From Desulfitobacterium hafniense DCB-2 (GTDB lineage: Bacteria; Bacillota; Desulfitobacteriia; Desulfitobacteriales; Desulfitobacteriaceae): a stretch of DNA of 64,000 nt. A model generated the notes under the pieces. It was given only the letters and a program-made list of their open reading frames with translations, made no database searches and was not told the origin of the DNA. Where the stretch lies: NCBI RefSeq assembly GCF_000021925.1, contig NC_011830.1, positions 1,140,501 through 1,204,500 of the forward strand. The letters run 5' to 3'. Position 1 is the stretch's first letter; every line of letters starts with the position of its first letter. The translations under genes and the position numbers were made by a program. Positions 33,820 to 42,150 of the stretch are shown here, piece after piece.

Positions 33820-34854
33820 ATGATCAGTTTTAAAAACGACTATAGCGAAGGTGCTCATCCGCAAATTCTGGAGGCTTTGCTGACATCGAATTATGTCCAG
33901 GAGAGTGGATATGGTGAAGACAGCTATTGCCAAGCGGCCGCAGAGATTCTCCGTAAAAAACTGGGGAACAATGCAGTAGATATTCACTTTCTGGCTGGAG
34001 GCACGCAAACCAATCTGATCGCGATTGCCGCTTTTTTGAGACCTCATGAGGCTGCTATCGCGGCTCATACCGGCCATATTTTTGTCCATGAGACGGGAGC
34101 CATCGAGGCCACCGGTCATAAGGTTCTGACAGCCGAGGTGAAGGATGGCAAGTTAACCCCTGCTCACGTGGAAGAAATCCTCAATGCTCATACCGATGAA
34201 CATATGGTGAAGCCTAAGCTGGTCTATATCTCCAACGCCACGGAAGTAGGAACGATTTACACTAAAAAGGAGCTTAGGCTTCTCAGTGAATTTTGCCGGG
34301 AGAAGAAGCTCTACCTCTTTATGGATGGAGCAAGACTCGGTTCAGCTTTGTGCTCTGCCGGAAATGATTTGACGTTATCCGAATTGCCCGACTTGGTAGA
34401 TGCCTTTTATATCGGCGGGACAAAAAACGGGGCACTGCTGGGGGAAGCCTTGGTGCTGTGCAATGAGGAATTAAAACAGGATTTTCGCTATCATATGAAG
34501 CAAAAGGGTGCCCTTTTAGCCAAAGGAAGGGTCCTGGGGATTCAATTCCTGGAGCTGTTCCGCGATAATCTGTATTTTGACTTGGCGACCCACGCCAATA
34601 GTATGGCGTATAAGCTGCGGGATGGTTTAAAAGAAGCGGGGGTCAGCTTTCTTTCGGAATCCCCCTCCAATCAGATTTTCCCCATTTTCGCCAACGAAGT
34701 AGTACAAGAGTTGAAAGAGAGTTATCATTTTGAAATTTGGGGCAAAGTAGATGAGAGGCACACTGCTATTCGTTTGGTGACATCCTGGGCGACAAAGGAG
34801 GAAGCGGTGACTGCCTTTGTCAAGGATATCCGTCGGATTCTTCAACCCCAATGA
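33820..34854 (+). CDS. low-specificity threonine aldolase / beta-eliminating lyase family
   Basis: 344 residues of fold-type-I PLP enzyme. FKNDYSEGAHPQILEAL, HETGAIEATGHKV and MDGARLGSALCS are seen, and the Schiff-base lysine is in YIGGTKNGALLGEA. Cleaves threonine or allo-threonine to glycine and acetaldehyde in characterised relatives. GGAGGAG is upstream. Stop overlaps the next start (ATGA). Confidence 0.9.
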   Translation: MISFKNDYSEGAHPQILEALLTSNYVQESGYGEDSYCQAAAEILRKKLGNNAVDIHFLAGGTQTNLIAIAAFLRPHEAAIAAHTGHIFVHETGAIEATGHKVLTAEVKDGKLTPAHVEEILNAHTDEHMVKPKLVYISNATEVGTIYTKKELRLLSEFCREKKLYLFMDGARLGSALCSAGNDLTLSELPDLVDAFYIGGTKNGALLGEALVLCNEELKQDFRYHMKQKGALLAKGRVLGIQFLELFRDNLYFDLATHANSMAYKLRDGLKEAGVSFLSESPSNQIFPIFANEVVQELKESYHFEIWGKVDERHTAIRLVTSWATKEEAVTAFVKDIRRILQPQ

Positions 34855-35528
34855 CTTGGCAGGAAAGTGAGTGCGATATGGAAAAACTGCAGGATAGTGA
34901 TGGTATTATTTTTGATTTGGACGGAACGTTATGGGATGCCACTGAGCCGGTGCGGGTGTCCTGGAATAAGGCCTTAAAGGAATATGGCCGTGAGCAGGGG
35001 CTGCCCACCGATGAACTGTCCATCGACCAAATCAAAGGAGTGATGGGGCTTCAGATTCCCGAGATCGGGAGGAAGCTCTTCCCTTCTTTTTCAGAAGAGG
35101 CTCGGAGTAAAATCATGGAGCGGGGCGGTGAGATCGAATGCGAGTACTTGAAGAAACATGGGGGGATTTTGTATCCTCATGTGGAGAAGACGTTGGCGAC
35201 TCTTGCCCAAAGATATAAGCTTTTTATCGTCAGCAATTGCCAGGTGGGTTATATTGAGACCTTCTTCTTTGCTCATCAACTGGAAAAGTACTTTGTGGAT
35301 TATGAACATCCGGGCCGAACGGGTCTGACCAAGGGTGAAAACATTCAGCTGATCATGAGGCGCAATAAGCTGAAGAATCCGGTTTACGTAGGGGATACCC
35401 TGGGAGATGCCAAGGCGGCTCAAGTGGCTGGGATTCCTTTTATCTATGCAAGCTATGGCTTTGGCCGTGTGGAAAATTATACTGAAGCCATGGATAGCTT
35501 TGAACAATTGCTGGGAATTTTAAGTTGA
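34851..35528 (+). CDS. HAD-family hydrolase
   Basis: 225 residues from ATG 34851, which overlaps the previous stop; ATG 34878 is an alternative. Motif I is IIFDLDGTLWD, motif II FIVSNCQ, motif III GLTKGENI and motif IV YVGDTLGDAKAA. Probably a phosphoglycolate-phosphatase-like phosphatase. The substrate is unknown. Confidence 0.9.
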   Translation: MTWQESECDMEKLQDSDGIIFDLDGTLWDATEPVRVSWNKALKEYGREQGLPTDELSIDQIKGVMGLQIPEIGRKLFPSFSEEARSKIMERGGEIECEYLKKHGGILYPHVEKTLATLAQRYKLFIVSNCQVGYIETFFFAHQLEKYFVDYEHPGRTGLTKGENIQLIMRRNKLKNPVYVGDTLGDAKAAQVAGIPFIYASYGFGRVENYTEAMDSFEQLLGILS

Positions 35529-35575
35529 TTATTATCAATAATTTTTAATAAATTTTTTCATTTTCCCTCTTTACA

Positions 35576-35606
35576 TTGACGTTGCGTTAAGGTGTATTCT
35601 TAATTT
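35576..35606 (+). promoter_or_regulatory. MerR-type promoter with long spacer
   Basis: TTGACG (35576) is followed by the imperfect dyad ACGTTGCGTTAAGGTGT and a -10 near TTAATT, 18-19 bp away. The long spacer and the TTGACGTTGCGT sequence are typical of promoters activated by TipA/Mta-like MerR proteins, so autoregulation is likely. Confidence 0.65.
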
Positions 35607-35623
35607 CGTCAGGAGGTGATCAC

Positions 35624-36388
35624 ATGGAATACACAGTGCAGAAATTGGCTCATTTAGCAGGAGTCAGCTCACGAACCCTCAGATACTATGATGAGATCGG
35701 GATTCTTAAGCCGGCCAGAATCTCTTCTTCAGGGTATCGGATCTATGGACAACAAGAAGTTGACCGCTTGCAGCAAATATTATTCTATAGGGAGTTGGGG
35801 ATGAGCTTGGAGGGTATTAAAGATATGGTAACCTCTCCTGATTTTGATGGAGCAAAGGCACTGCGGGAACATCGTGAGAAGCTTCTGGAAAAAAGAGAGC
35901 AATTGGAGCAGCTCATTGCCAATGTTGAAAAAACCATTGCTCAAAAAGAAGGGAGAATCACTATGTCCGACAAAGAAAAGTTTGAAGGATTTAAACGTAA
36001 GATGATTGAGGAGAATGAAGCCAAATACGGTGAGGAAATCCGGGAAAAGTATGGTGAAGAGACTGTAGAGGAATCCAACCGGAAGCTTATGAACATGACC
36101 CAGGAACAGTACGCTGAGTTCACTAAGCTTGGAGAAGAGGTGTTGGTCACCCTTTGTGAGGCCTTCAAAACCGGAGATCCTGCCGGGGAGCTGGCTCAAA
36201 AAACGGCCGATCTCCATCGCCAATGGCTCACCTACTCCTGGCCCAGCTACTCTAAGGAGGCTCATGCCGGACTGGCTCAGATGTATGTGGATGATCCGAG
36301 ATTTACGGCCTATTATGATGAAAAGCAGCCGGGAGCCGCGGAATTCCTTAGGGATGCAGTCTTCATCTATACTGGGATGAAGAAGTAA
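35624..36388 (+). CDS. MerR-family regulator with TipAS drug-binding domain
   Basis: 254 residues. MerR winged helix at 1-75 (YTVQKLAHLAGVSSRTLRYY), coiled coil about 76-110, then a TipAS domain ending in GMKK. The TipAS blocks include LADLHRQWLT-type LHRQWLTYSWPSYSKEAHAG and YVDDPRFTAYYDE. Relatives bind thiopeptides or other drugs and switch on their own promoter. AGGAGGTGATC precedes the start. Confidence 0.93.
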   Translation: MEYTVQKLAHLAGVSSRTLRYYDEIGILKPARISSSGYRIYGQQEVDRLQQILFYRELGMSLEGIKDMVTSPDFDGAKALREHREKLLEKREQLEQLIANVEKTIAQKEGRITMSDKEKFEGFKRKMIEENEAKYGEEIREKYGEETVEESNRKLMNMTQEQYAEFTKLGEEVLVTLCEAFKTGDPAGELAQKTADLHRQWLTYSWPSYSKEAHAGLAQMYVDDPRFTAYYDEKQPGAAEFLRDAVFIYTGMKK

Positions 36389-36417
36389 AAGAGAGGAATA
36401 CACTATTAAAAAATGCT

Positions 36418-36441
36418 AAAGGCACTCGTTTAGAGTGCCTT
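36418..36441. terminator. bidirectional terminator
   Basis: AAAGGCACTC pairs with GAGTGCCTTT around GTTTA. It overlaps the last codons of the convergent coiled-coil gene. Confidence 0.75.
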
Positions 36442-37020
36442 TGCTAGTTTTCTTTGTATGGTTTCTATAGAGCGGGCATGCCGCCCGATTATTGTGTCAA
36501 AGGATTGATTATCTTCCTGAATTTCACCTAGGGTAGAGGATATAGATTTAACCGCTGATTCGATGGTGCTTGATCGGGTATCTATAACAGTGAGTATTTC
36601 CTGATGTGCCCGTTGGTTTTGCTCATAATGGCTTTGTTGAACTTCAGCGATGATTTGGATATCTTTCCGGGCGCTTTCCAATAAGAGCGTATTTTTAGCC
36701 ACCTGAGTCTGCAGGGCTGAGATATCGCCTTTCATGGAGCCGACATCTTGTTGCAGGGCTGAGATATCGCCTTTCATAGAGCTGACATCTTGTTGCAGGA
36801 CCGAAATATCACCTTTCATGGAGCCGACATCTTGTTGCAGGGCCGAGATATCACCTTTCATAGAGCCGACATCTTGTTGCAGGGAGCCGACGTCTTTTTG
36901 CAGAATTGAGATGTCGCTCTTCATGGAGCTGACATCCTTTTGCAGTAAACCAATATTTTCACTCATTGCTGTCTGGCCATGAAGTATCTTATTAAGGATT
37001 TCGCGCATCTCCTGATCCAC
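36430..37020 (-). CDS. coiled-coil protein with 14-residue repeats
   Basis: 196 residues with no recognised domain. Residues about 27-95 are tandem copies of DVGSMKGDISALQQ-like 14-mers, reflected in 42-bp DNA repeats at about 36710-36925. Heptad spacing predicts a long two-stranded coil; charged helices continue to the C-terminus. The repeat number may vary between strains. GAGTGGATC lies upstream of the start. No function inferred. Confidence 0.7.
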   Translation of the reverse strand: MDQEMREILNKILHGQTAMSENIGLLQKDVSSMKSDISILQKDVGSLQQDVGSMKGDISALQQDVGSMKGDISVLQQDVSSMKGDISALQQDVGSMKGDISALQTQVAKNTLLLESARKDIQIIAEVQQSHYEQNQRAHQEILTVIDTRSSTIESAVKSISSTLGEIQEDNQSFDTIIGRHARSIETIQRKLAKAL

Positions 37021-37120
37021 TCGATCACCACCTTACCAATAATATAACATATTATGGATGATATTCAATAGAAAAATGTCACAAAAGTAGACAAAAATAC
37101 ACCTCCGGAAATACACTGGA

Positions 37121-37149
37121 TTGACATCGGGGTGGAGCGACTTTATAAT
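37121..37149 (+). promoter_or_regulatory. sigma-A promoter of the ABC-F gene
   Basis: TTGACA (37121-37126) and TATAAT (37144-37149) with 17-bp spacing, a consensus promoter. The leader is about 305 bases long. Confidence 0.85.
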
Positions 37150-37174
37150 ATAAAAGGAAGTCGGCAACAGACTC

Positions 37175-37300
37175 ATGCCAATGAAAGGTAAGGTATCTGC
37201 AGAAAATGCGCAAATAATTCACTTAACAAGGAAAATATGCTTTGAGAAAAGTCGTGGCAACGGCTTTGCGACCTATGCATTTTTAACTGTGAGTGGATAG
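37175..37300 (+). CDS. possible 41-codon leader peptide
   Basis: An ATG frame in the ABC-F leader encodes 41 residues beginning MPMKGKVSAENAQIIHLTRK and ending at TAG 37298. The ribosome-binding site is weak (AAGGAAG, 14 bp upstream). ABC-F and erm-type genes are commonly controlled by drug-stalled translation of such leaders. This is suggested by position only. Confidence 0.35.
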   Translation: MPMKGKVSAENAQIIHLTRKICFEKSRGNGFATYAFLTVSG

Positions 37301-37433
37301 TGATTATTCTCTGTGGATAGCTTTTCATATAACGGGATCTTACTATATATTCTAAAATGCCTTATGACCGAAAACGGTTTTGAGACATAGGTAGAAGTAT
37401 GGTTTATTGCGTTGTAATCTGAAATGACACTAT

Positions 37434-37470
37434 CCTCTCCGGTAACACTAGGAGGGGTTTTTTATTTTAT
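37434..37470 (+). terminator. attenuator hairpin that buries the ABC-F ribosome-binding site
   Basis: CCTCTCC (37434-37440) pairs with GGAGGGG (37451-37457), followed by TTTTTTATTTTATT. The 3' arm is also the Shine-Dalgarno of the ABC-F gene, so folding would both terminate transcription and block translation. The 443-base gap 37021-37463 also holds the promoter and the possible leader peptide. Confidence 0.7.
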
Positions 37471-39116
37471 TAGTAGAATGCAGCAATGTAAAAAAATACT
37501 TTGGAAATCGTTTGATCCTTGATATCAAAAAATTAAGCCTTTATTCCGAAGATAGAATCGGCATCGTGGGCATTAATGGAGTGGGTAAAACCACCTTGCT
37601 CAACCTTCTCAGCCAGAAGCTTGCACCTGATGAAGGATGGGTGAAAGCCTATGGCCAGTCCTCAACGATTTCCCAGCTGGAGCCGCCTGAGCATGACCTG
37701 ATCAGTCAGGAAATGGCATCGAAATTCAACATCCCCATGACCTATAGCGAGAGTATGAGCGGTGGGGAAAAGACCCGCTTTAAGCTGGCCGCTTGCCTGA
37801 GCCAAAACAGCACCATGATCTTTGCCGATGAACCCACCAGCAATATGGATCTGGAGGGAATCGAACTGATCGAGCACTATTTTGCGAAGTATTCTGGCGG
37901 ATTATTCCTCATTTCTCATGACCGTACTCTCCTTGACAGTTTATGCACTAAGATTCTGGAACTGGAAGATGGCCGGCTTAAGATTTACCCGGGCAATTAC
38001 AGCAGCTATAGTGAGCAAAAGGTCAGGGAAAGAGAAAGAGCCCAGTCTGAATATGAGCACTACGTTTCCGAAAAAAAGCGGCTGGAGAGAGTCGTGATCG
38101 AGACCGGCGAAAAATCCAAATCGGTCCGTAAGACTCCCCGGCGAATGGGAAATTCCGAGGCCAGGCTCCATAAGATGGGAAATCAAAAAGCCAAGGCTAA
38201 TCTTGACCGGGCCAAAAAAAGTGTGGAAACGAGAATTGAGCAGCTGGAAGTTAAGGAAAAACCTCAGCAAACCGCGAAGATCAAGCTGGATATCGCTGAT
38301 GCCCAGAAGCTGCATAGTAAGGTTATTATCGAGGGGAAGGGGCTCAACAAAGCCTTTGCCGGTAAAGTCATCTTCCAGAATGCGGAGTTTCGTATTGAGA
38401 ATGAGGCCAAGGTGGCTTTGATGGGGCCTAATGGCTGCGGAAAGAGTACCCTGCTTAAAATGATCATCAACCGGGAAGATTCCATAAGGGTTGCTCCCAG
38501 TGCCAGAATCGGCTACTTTAGTCAGGATTTAAGTATACTTGACGAAGAGACCAGTATCTTAGCCAATGTAATGGAAGAAAGCATCCATGAGGAGAGCTTT
38601 GTAAGACAATTGCTGGCCCGGCTGCTTTTTAAAGGGGATGCAGTCTATAAGAAAGTGAACGTACTGAGCGGGGGTGAGCGGGTCAAAGCCTCTTTTGCCA
38701 AGATTCTCTGTCAGGACTTTAACCTGTTAATCCTTGATGAACCGACCAATTATCTTGATATTAATTCCCTGGAGGTTATCGAGGATGCCCTGCAAAACTA
38801 TGAACGTTCCCTGCTGTTTGTTTCCCATGATCGCCGCTTCATTAGCTCAGTGGCCAATCAGATCATGACTATTGAGAATCATAGGATCAAGATGTTCAAG
38901 GGAGGCTATGAAGATTATTGGGCGCAGCAAAACAAAGAGGGTGGCAAGGCAAAGGAAGAAATTGAAAAGGAAATCTTTATCTTGCAGAATCGTCTGTCGG
39001 AAGTGATTGGCAGAATTTCCATGCCTGCTAAAAAAGATAATGTTGAAGAACTTGATAAAGAATATTATGCTATTTTAACTGAAGTAAAGCGACTCAAAGG
39101 GATGTTGGAGCTATAG
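37464..39116 (+). CDS. ABC-F ATPase, antibiotic-resistance (Vga/Msr/Lsa-like) type
   Basis: 550 residues if started at ATT 37464, which lies 6 bp after GGAGGGG; the next canonical start (TTG 37512) would drop LLVECSNVKKYFGNR, which matches the usual ABC-F N-terminus. Two ABC domains: Walker A GINGVGKTT and GPNGCGKST; signatures MSGGEKTRF and LSGGERVKA; Walker B IFADEPTS and LILDEPTN. The linker (about 200-280) is highly charged. No membrane helices. Such proteins dislodge ribosome-targeting drugs. The leader with hairpin and possible peptide suggests drug-induced attenuation. Initiation at ATT is unusual and needs proof. Confidence 0.9.
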   Translation: MLLVECSNVKKYFGNRLILDIKKLSLYSEDRIGIVGINGVGKTTLLNLLSQKLAPDEGWVKAYGQSSTISQLEPPEHDLISQEMASKFNIPMTYSESMSGGEKTRFKLAACLSQNSTMIFADEPTSNMDLEGIELIEHYFAKYSGGLFLISHDRTLLDSLCTKILELEDGRLKIYPGNYSSYSEQKVRERERAQSEYEHYVSEKKRLERVVIETGEKSKSVRKTPRRMGNSEARLHKMGNQKAKANLDRAKKSVETRIEQLEVKEKPQQTAKIKLDIADAQKLHSKVIIEGKGLNKAFAGKVIFQNAEFRIENEAKVALMGPNGCGKSTLLKMIINREDSIRVAPSARIGYFSQDLSILDEETSILANVMEESIHEESFVRQLLARLLFKGDAVYKKVNVLSGGERVKASFAKILCQDFNLLILDEPTNYLDINSLEVIEDALQNYERSLLFVSHDRRFISSVANQIMTIENHRIKMFKGGYEDYWAQQNKEGGKAKEEIEKEIFILQNRLSEVIGRISMPAKKDNVEELDKEYYAILTEVKRLKGMLEL

Positions 39117-39125
39117 AAGTTATTT

Positions 39126-39162
39126 AAGTTAGGGCAAGGGCCGGTCTTGCCCTAACTTTTCT
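39126..39162 (+). terminator. terminator after the ABC-F gene
   Basis: AAGTTAGGGCAAG pairs with CTTGCCCTAACTT, followed by TTCTAAATTTC. Confidence 0.85.
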
Positions 39163-39288
39163 AAATTTCTTAATTATTTTTCTTAACAATTTTAATAAAA
39201 TTATTTAAAATGTGAGTAGGTAGTCATGGAGAGAGGAGGTTCGGAATCCAGCATATGGCAGCCGTGATGAAAAATTGAGGTGACAAAG

Positions 39289-39564
39289 ATGGATTATAAG
39301 GTTCCTCATCAATGTCCGATCTGTAAGCATGAGATGCACGTGACCAAATTGTTCTGTACCCATTGTTCTACTACCCTCGAAGGAGAATTTCACACCTGTA
39401 AATTTTGCAAGTTACCTGATGATCAGCTTCTCTTTGTGGAAACTTTTCTTAAATGCCGGGGAAATATAAAAGAAGTTGAAAAGGAATTGGGAATCTCATA
39501 CCCGACTGTACGAAGCCGTCTCGACAGCGTAATACAGTCCCTGAGCAATGAGAGGAAAGAGTGA
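39289..39564 (+). CDS. DUF2089 zinc-ribbon/HTH protein
   Basis: 91 residues from ATG 39289. Four CxxC-type pairs (CPICKHEM, CTHCSTTL, CKFCKLP) suggest a zinc ribbon. The C-terminal half (FLKCRGNIKEVEKELGISYPTVRSRLDSVI) is a helix-turn-helix. The family is annotated as DUF2089 and is likely a small regulator. Monocistronic. Confidence 0.85.
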   Translation: MDYKVPHQCPICKHEMHVTKLFCTHCSTTLEGEFHTCKFCKLPDDQLLFVETFLKCRGNIKEVEKELGISYPTVRSRLDSVIQSLSNERKE

Positions 39565-39593
39565 GCACGGCCAGTCTTCAGCCCATCGGTTAG

Positions 39594-39625
39594 CAGACCC
39601 TGAGTTATCGGGGTCTGTTTATTTT
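39594..39625 (+). terminator. terminator after the DUF2089 gene
   Basis: AGACCC pairs with GGGTCT across TGAGTTATCG, followed by GTTTATTTTT. Confidence 0.75.
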
Positions 39626-39685
39626 TGAGTGGCCAAACTGTCGAGTAGTTTCTGCCTTTACGCCGATATGGTGGAAAGGGGTTTG

Positions 39686-39752
39686 TTGACAAAAGGTAAT
39701 GTGGTGGCTATACTTATCTAGTAATTTAGTAAATTACTAGATAAGTATAGCC
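39686..39752 (+). promoter_or_regulatory. promoter overlapping a perfect 47-bp palindrome
   Basis: TTGACA (39686) and TATACT (39709) are 17 bp apart. The -10 lies inside a perfect inverted repeat at 39706-39752: arms of 23 bp (starting GGCTATACTTATCTAGT) around one central G at 39729. Either a very strong operator or, once transcribed, a hairpin at the 5' end of the mRNA. Confidence 0.75.
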
Positions 39753-39798
39753 TGATATAGATGGTCAAATATTATTTTGGTGATGGAGGTTTTAATCA

Positions 39799-40277
39799 TG
39801 AACATACCAACGAGTTTAAAGCATAAACCGGTGATCGTATCTGAAAACTATGAAAACGTGGATGGCCGGTATGCCTATCAGTCTGATGCCAAAGGCCTTT
39901 CTTTAGGATTAGCTCAGTGGAATGATCGGGGTAAAGTAGATATTTCCGCTAAAGTATGGAGATATACCGGAGAAAAGTGGTCCAGACAATCGGAAGAACT
40001 GCCCCTTCATCGGGTTCTTGATTTAGCGATTCTGGTTTGCCGGACTAAGCTTCATTTCAGAGAAGCTTATCGTTATGATAATTTCTATGACCCGGAAAAA
40101 CCGGTTATTGACAGAATTGGTCTGCAAGGTGATGCCATGACGGTGGCTGTCTGCACTGATAATGAGAAAATTAATGAAGATATCAAGTTGTTTAATCAAG
40201 CGCTCTGTAATGATGATGAGCTCTTAGGGGAGCGTTTGCGGACTCTTTCAGCAATTCTTAAGGAGATGGGGTATTAA
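39799..40277 (+). CDS. DUF6530-type protein
   Basis: 159 residues from ATG 39799, after TGGAGG. Conserved-looking blocks are KPVIVSENYENVDGRYAYQS and LSLGLAQWNDRGKVDISAKV. I associate this with the DUF6530 family of Firmicutes; no activity is known. It is translated just ahead of a GIY-YIG-like gene (3 bp gap). Confidence 0.7.
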
Positions 40278-40280
40278 GTC

Positions 40281-40631
40281 ATGGATAGAAAAAAGGAACT
40301 CAAAGAGCAATATAAGCAGATGAGACCTGATATGGGAATCGTAGGGGTTCGGTCTGGAAAAGAGGCCTGGTGTTATATCGAGGGAAGTCAAAATCTGCGG
40401 GCGGCCCTTAATGGGATACGGTTTAAGCTGGAGGCAGGGTTCTTTCCTTGTCGGGAGCTGATGAAGAAATGGCAGGAGCAAGGGGGAGAAAATTTTACCT
40501 TTGAAGTTCTTGAACAGCTTGAATATGATAAGGATGAGACCAAGACCGATTACACCGATGATCTTGTCCTCTTATTAATGGAGTGGGAAGAAAAATTATT
40601 GGACCAAGGGTTCACGGTAGCCAAACGGTAA
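40281..40631 (+). CDS. GIY-YIG-nuclease-like protein
   Basis: 116 residues. MGIVGVRSGKEAWCYIEGSQ followed by LRAALNGIRFKLEAG and ELMKKWQEQGGENFTFEVLE has the layout of GIY-YIG domains, but the GIY and YIG motifs are changed to GIV and YIE, so nuclease activity is doubtful. Translationally linked to the gene upstream. Confidence 0.7.
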   Translation: MDRKKELKEQYKQMRPDMGIVGVRSGKEAWCYIEGSQNLRAALNGIRFKLEAGFFPCRELMKKWQEQGGENFTFEVLEQLEYDKDETKTDYTDDLVLLLMEWEEKLLDQGFTVAKR

Positions 40632-40749
40632 ACTATACATGAATAAGGAAAATAGGTTTACAATAAGATTAAGAATAGCTTGGCTATATCAGGCAGCATC
40701 GCGCTAAAGGCCAGGCTTTTCAAAATAGTGTGAAAAGGTAAGAGGTAAC

Positions 40750-42030
40750 ATGGGCAAAAGAACGATAGCAATATTCGTAATCATTATTGCCGCTTTGGTT
40801 TTAGGATTTCTCTTTTTATCCCAAAGGTTGAATCCCCAGGAGGGTAACCTTTCCATACCAGGTCAACACGATCAGCAGGGGAACAATAATCCGGCTGAAC
40901 CCTCAGAAAAGCCCCCCGAGATTGACCCCCTGCAGGAACGGATCCAAGCTATGACCTTGGAAGAGAAGGTCGGGCAGCTGGTGATGGTGGGAGTGGACGG
41001 GTATGAAATAAACGCTAATGCTCAGCAGTTGATTGAAAATTATCATGTGGGCGGCTTTGTTCTCTTAAAGAAAAATGTCAGGGATAGCGGGCAGATGTTA
41101 AACCTGATCAACACCTTGAAAGAGACCAATGGAGTCAATAGAATTCCCTTATTCCTGGCCCTTGATGAAGAGGGGGGCAGGATATCCAGGATGCCTGCTG
41201 AATTCAAGAAGATGCCTTCCAGTCAGCAGGTCGGAGCCCAGAATAGTGGTGCTTTAGGGAAGAAGATGGGAGAAATCCTGGGCCGGGAAGTCAAGGGATT
41301 TGGGATGAATGTGAATTTCGCTCCGGTTCTCGATATTTTCAGCAACCCCAAGAATAAAGTGATCGGTGATCGTGCTTTCGGCAGCAACCCCGAGCTTGTC
41401 AGCAAAGTGGGAATTCAGACTATGAGGGGAATCCAGGAGCAGGGCATTATCTCTGTGGTTAAACATTTTCCCGGTCATGGGGATACTTCGGTGGATTCCC
41501 ATGTGGGATTGCCCCGCGTTGATTATGATCTGGAACGATTAAGGAATTTTGAGCTGAGGCCATTTGCAGAAGCCATTGCCAATGATGTGGATGCCATTAT
41601 GCTGGCCCACATCCTGCTGCCGAAGCTTGACCCGGATTATCCGGCATCCTTTTCAGAAGTTCTTATCCGCGATATCCTGCGCAAAGAGATGGACTATAAC
41701 GGGGTCGTGATTACGGATGATATGACTATGGGGGCTATTGTGGAGAATTATAATATCGGTGAGGCCGCGGTGAAATCCATCCTGGCCGGCAGCGATATTG
41801 TCCTGGTCTGCCATGATTTCGCGAAAGAAGAGGCTGTTCTCAAGGAGATCCTTCATGCTGCAGAGACAGGGAAAATTCCCGTGGACCGGATCGATGAAAG
41901 TGTTTATCGTGTCTTAAAGCTGAAAGAGAAGTATGCTCTGGCCGACCGGCAGAAAGAATCGGTGGATGTACAAGGTATCAATGCCGAAATCGAGCAGTTT
42001 TATAAGGATTACCCGGCTTTAAAAGGGTAG
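40750..42030 (+). CDS. beta-N-acetylhexosaminidase, GH3 (NagZ-like), membrane-anchored
   Basis: 426 residues. An N-terminal membrane anchor (IAIFVIIIAALVLGFLFL) and a Pro/Asn/Gln-rich linker precede the GH3 barrel. The NagZ catalytic His loop is KHFPGHGDTSVDSH and the nucleophile Asp is in VVITDDMTMGAI. LALDEEGGRISRM and APVLDI are conserved. Removes GlcNAc from cell-wall fragments outside the cytoplasm. No C-terminal domain of the YbbD type is visible. Confidence 0.93.
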   Translation: MGKRTIAIFVIIIAALVLGFLFLSQRLNPQEGNLSIPGQHDQQGNNNPAEPSEKPPEIDPLQERIQAMTLEEKVGQLVMVGVDGYEINANAQQLIENYHVGGFVLLKKNVRDSGQMLNLINTLKETNGVNRIPLFLALDEEGGRISRMPAEFKKMPSSQQVGAQNSGALGKKMGEILGREVKGFGMNVNFAPVLDIFSNPKNKVIGDRAFGSNPELVSKVGIQTMRGIQEQGIISVVKHFPGHGDTSVDSHVGLPRVDYDLERLRNFELRPFAEAIANDVDAIMLAHILLPKLDPDYPASFSEVLIRDILRKEMDYNGVVITDDMTMGAIVENYNIGEAAVKSILAGSDIVLVCHDFAKEEAVLKEILHAAETGKIPVDRIDESVYRVLKLKEKYALADRQKESVDVQGINAEIEQFYKDYPALKG

Positions 42031-42073
42031 TGTCTAAAGCGATAAGTATAAGCATACAGGTCATAACAGTTAT

Positions 42074-42126
42074 AAAGGGAGCAAGCCTTGCCTATGTGCA
42101 AGTGCTTGCTCCCTTTGCGTGTTTTT
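42074..42126. terminator. bidirectional terminator after nagZ
   Basis: AAAGGGAGCAAGC pairs with GCTTGCTCCCTTT, followed by GCGTGTTTTT. Convergent anti-sigma gene lies beyond. Confidence 0.85.
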
Positions 42127-42150
42127 GCAGGCTGCGGCTTCAGCGCTGAA

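Noticed and set aside
40281..40631. Active homing endonuclease
   Set aside because: GIY and YIG signature residues are altered and there is no intron or intein context.
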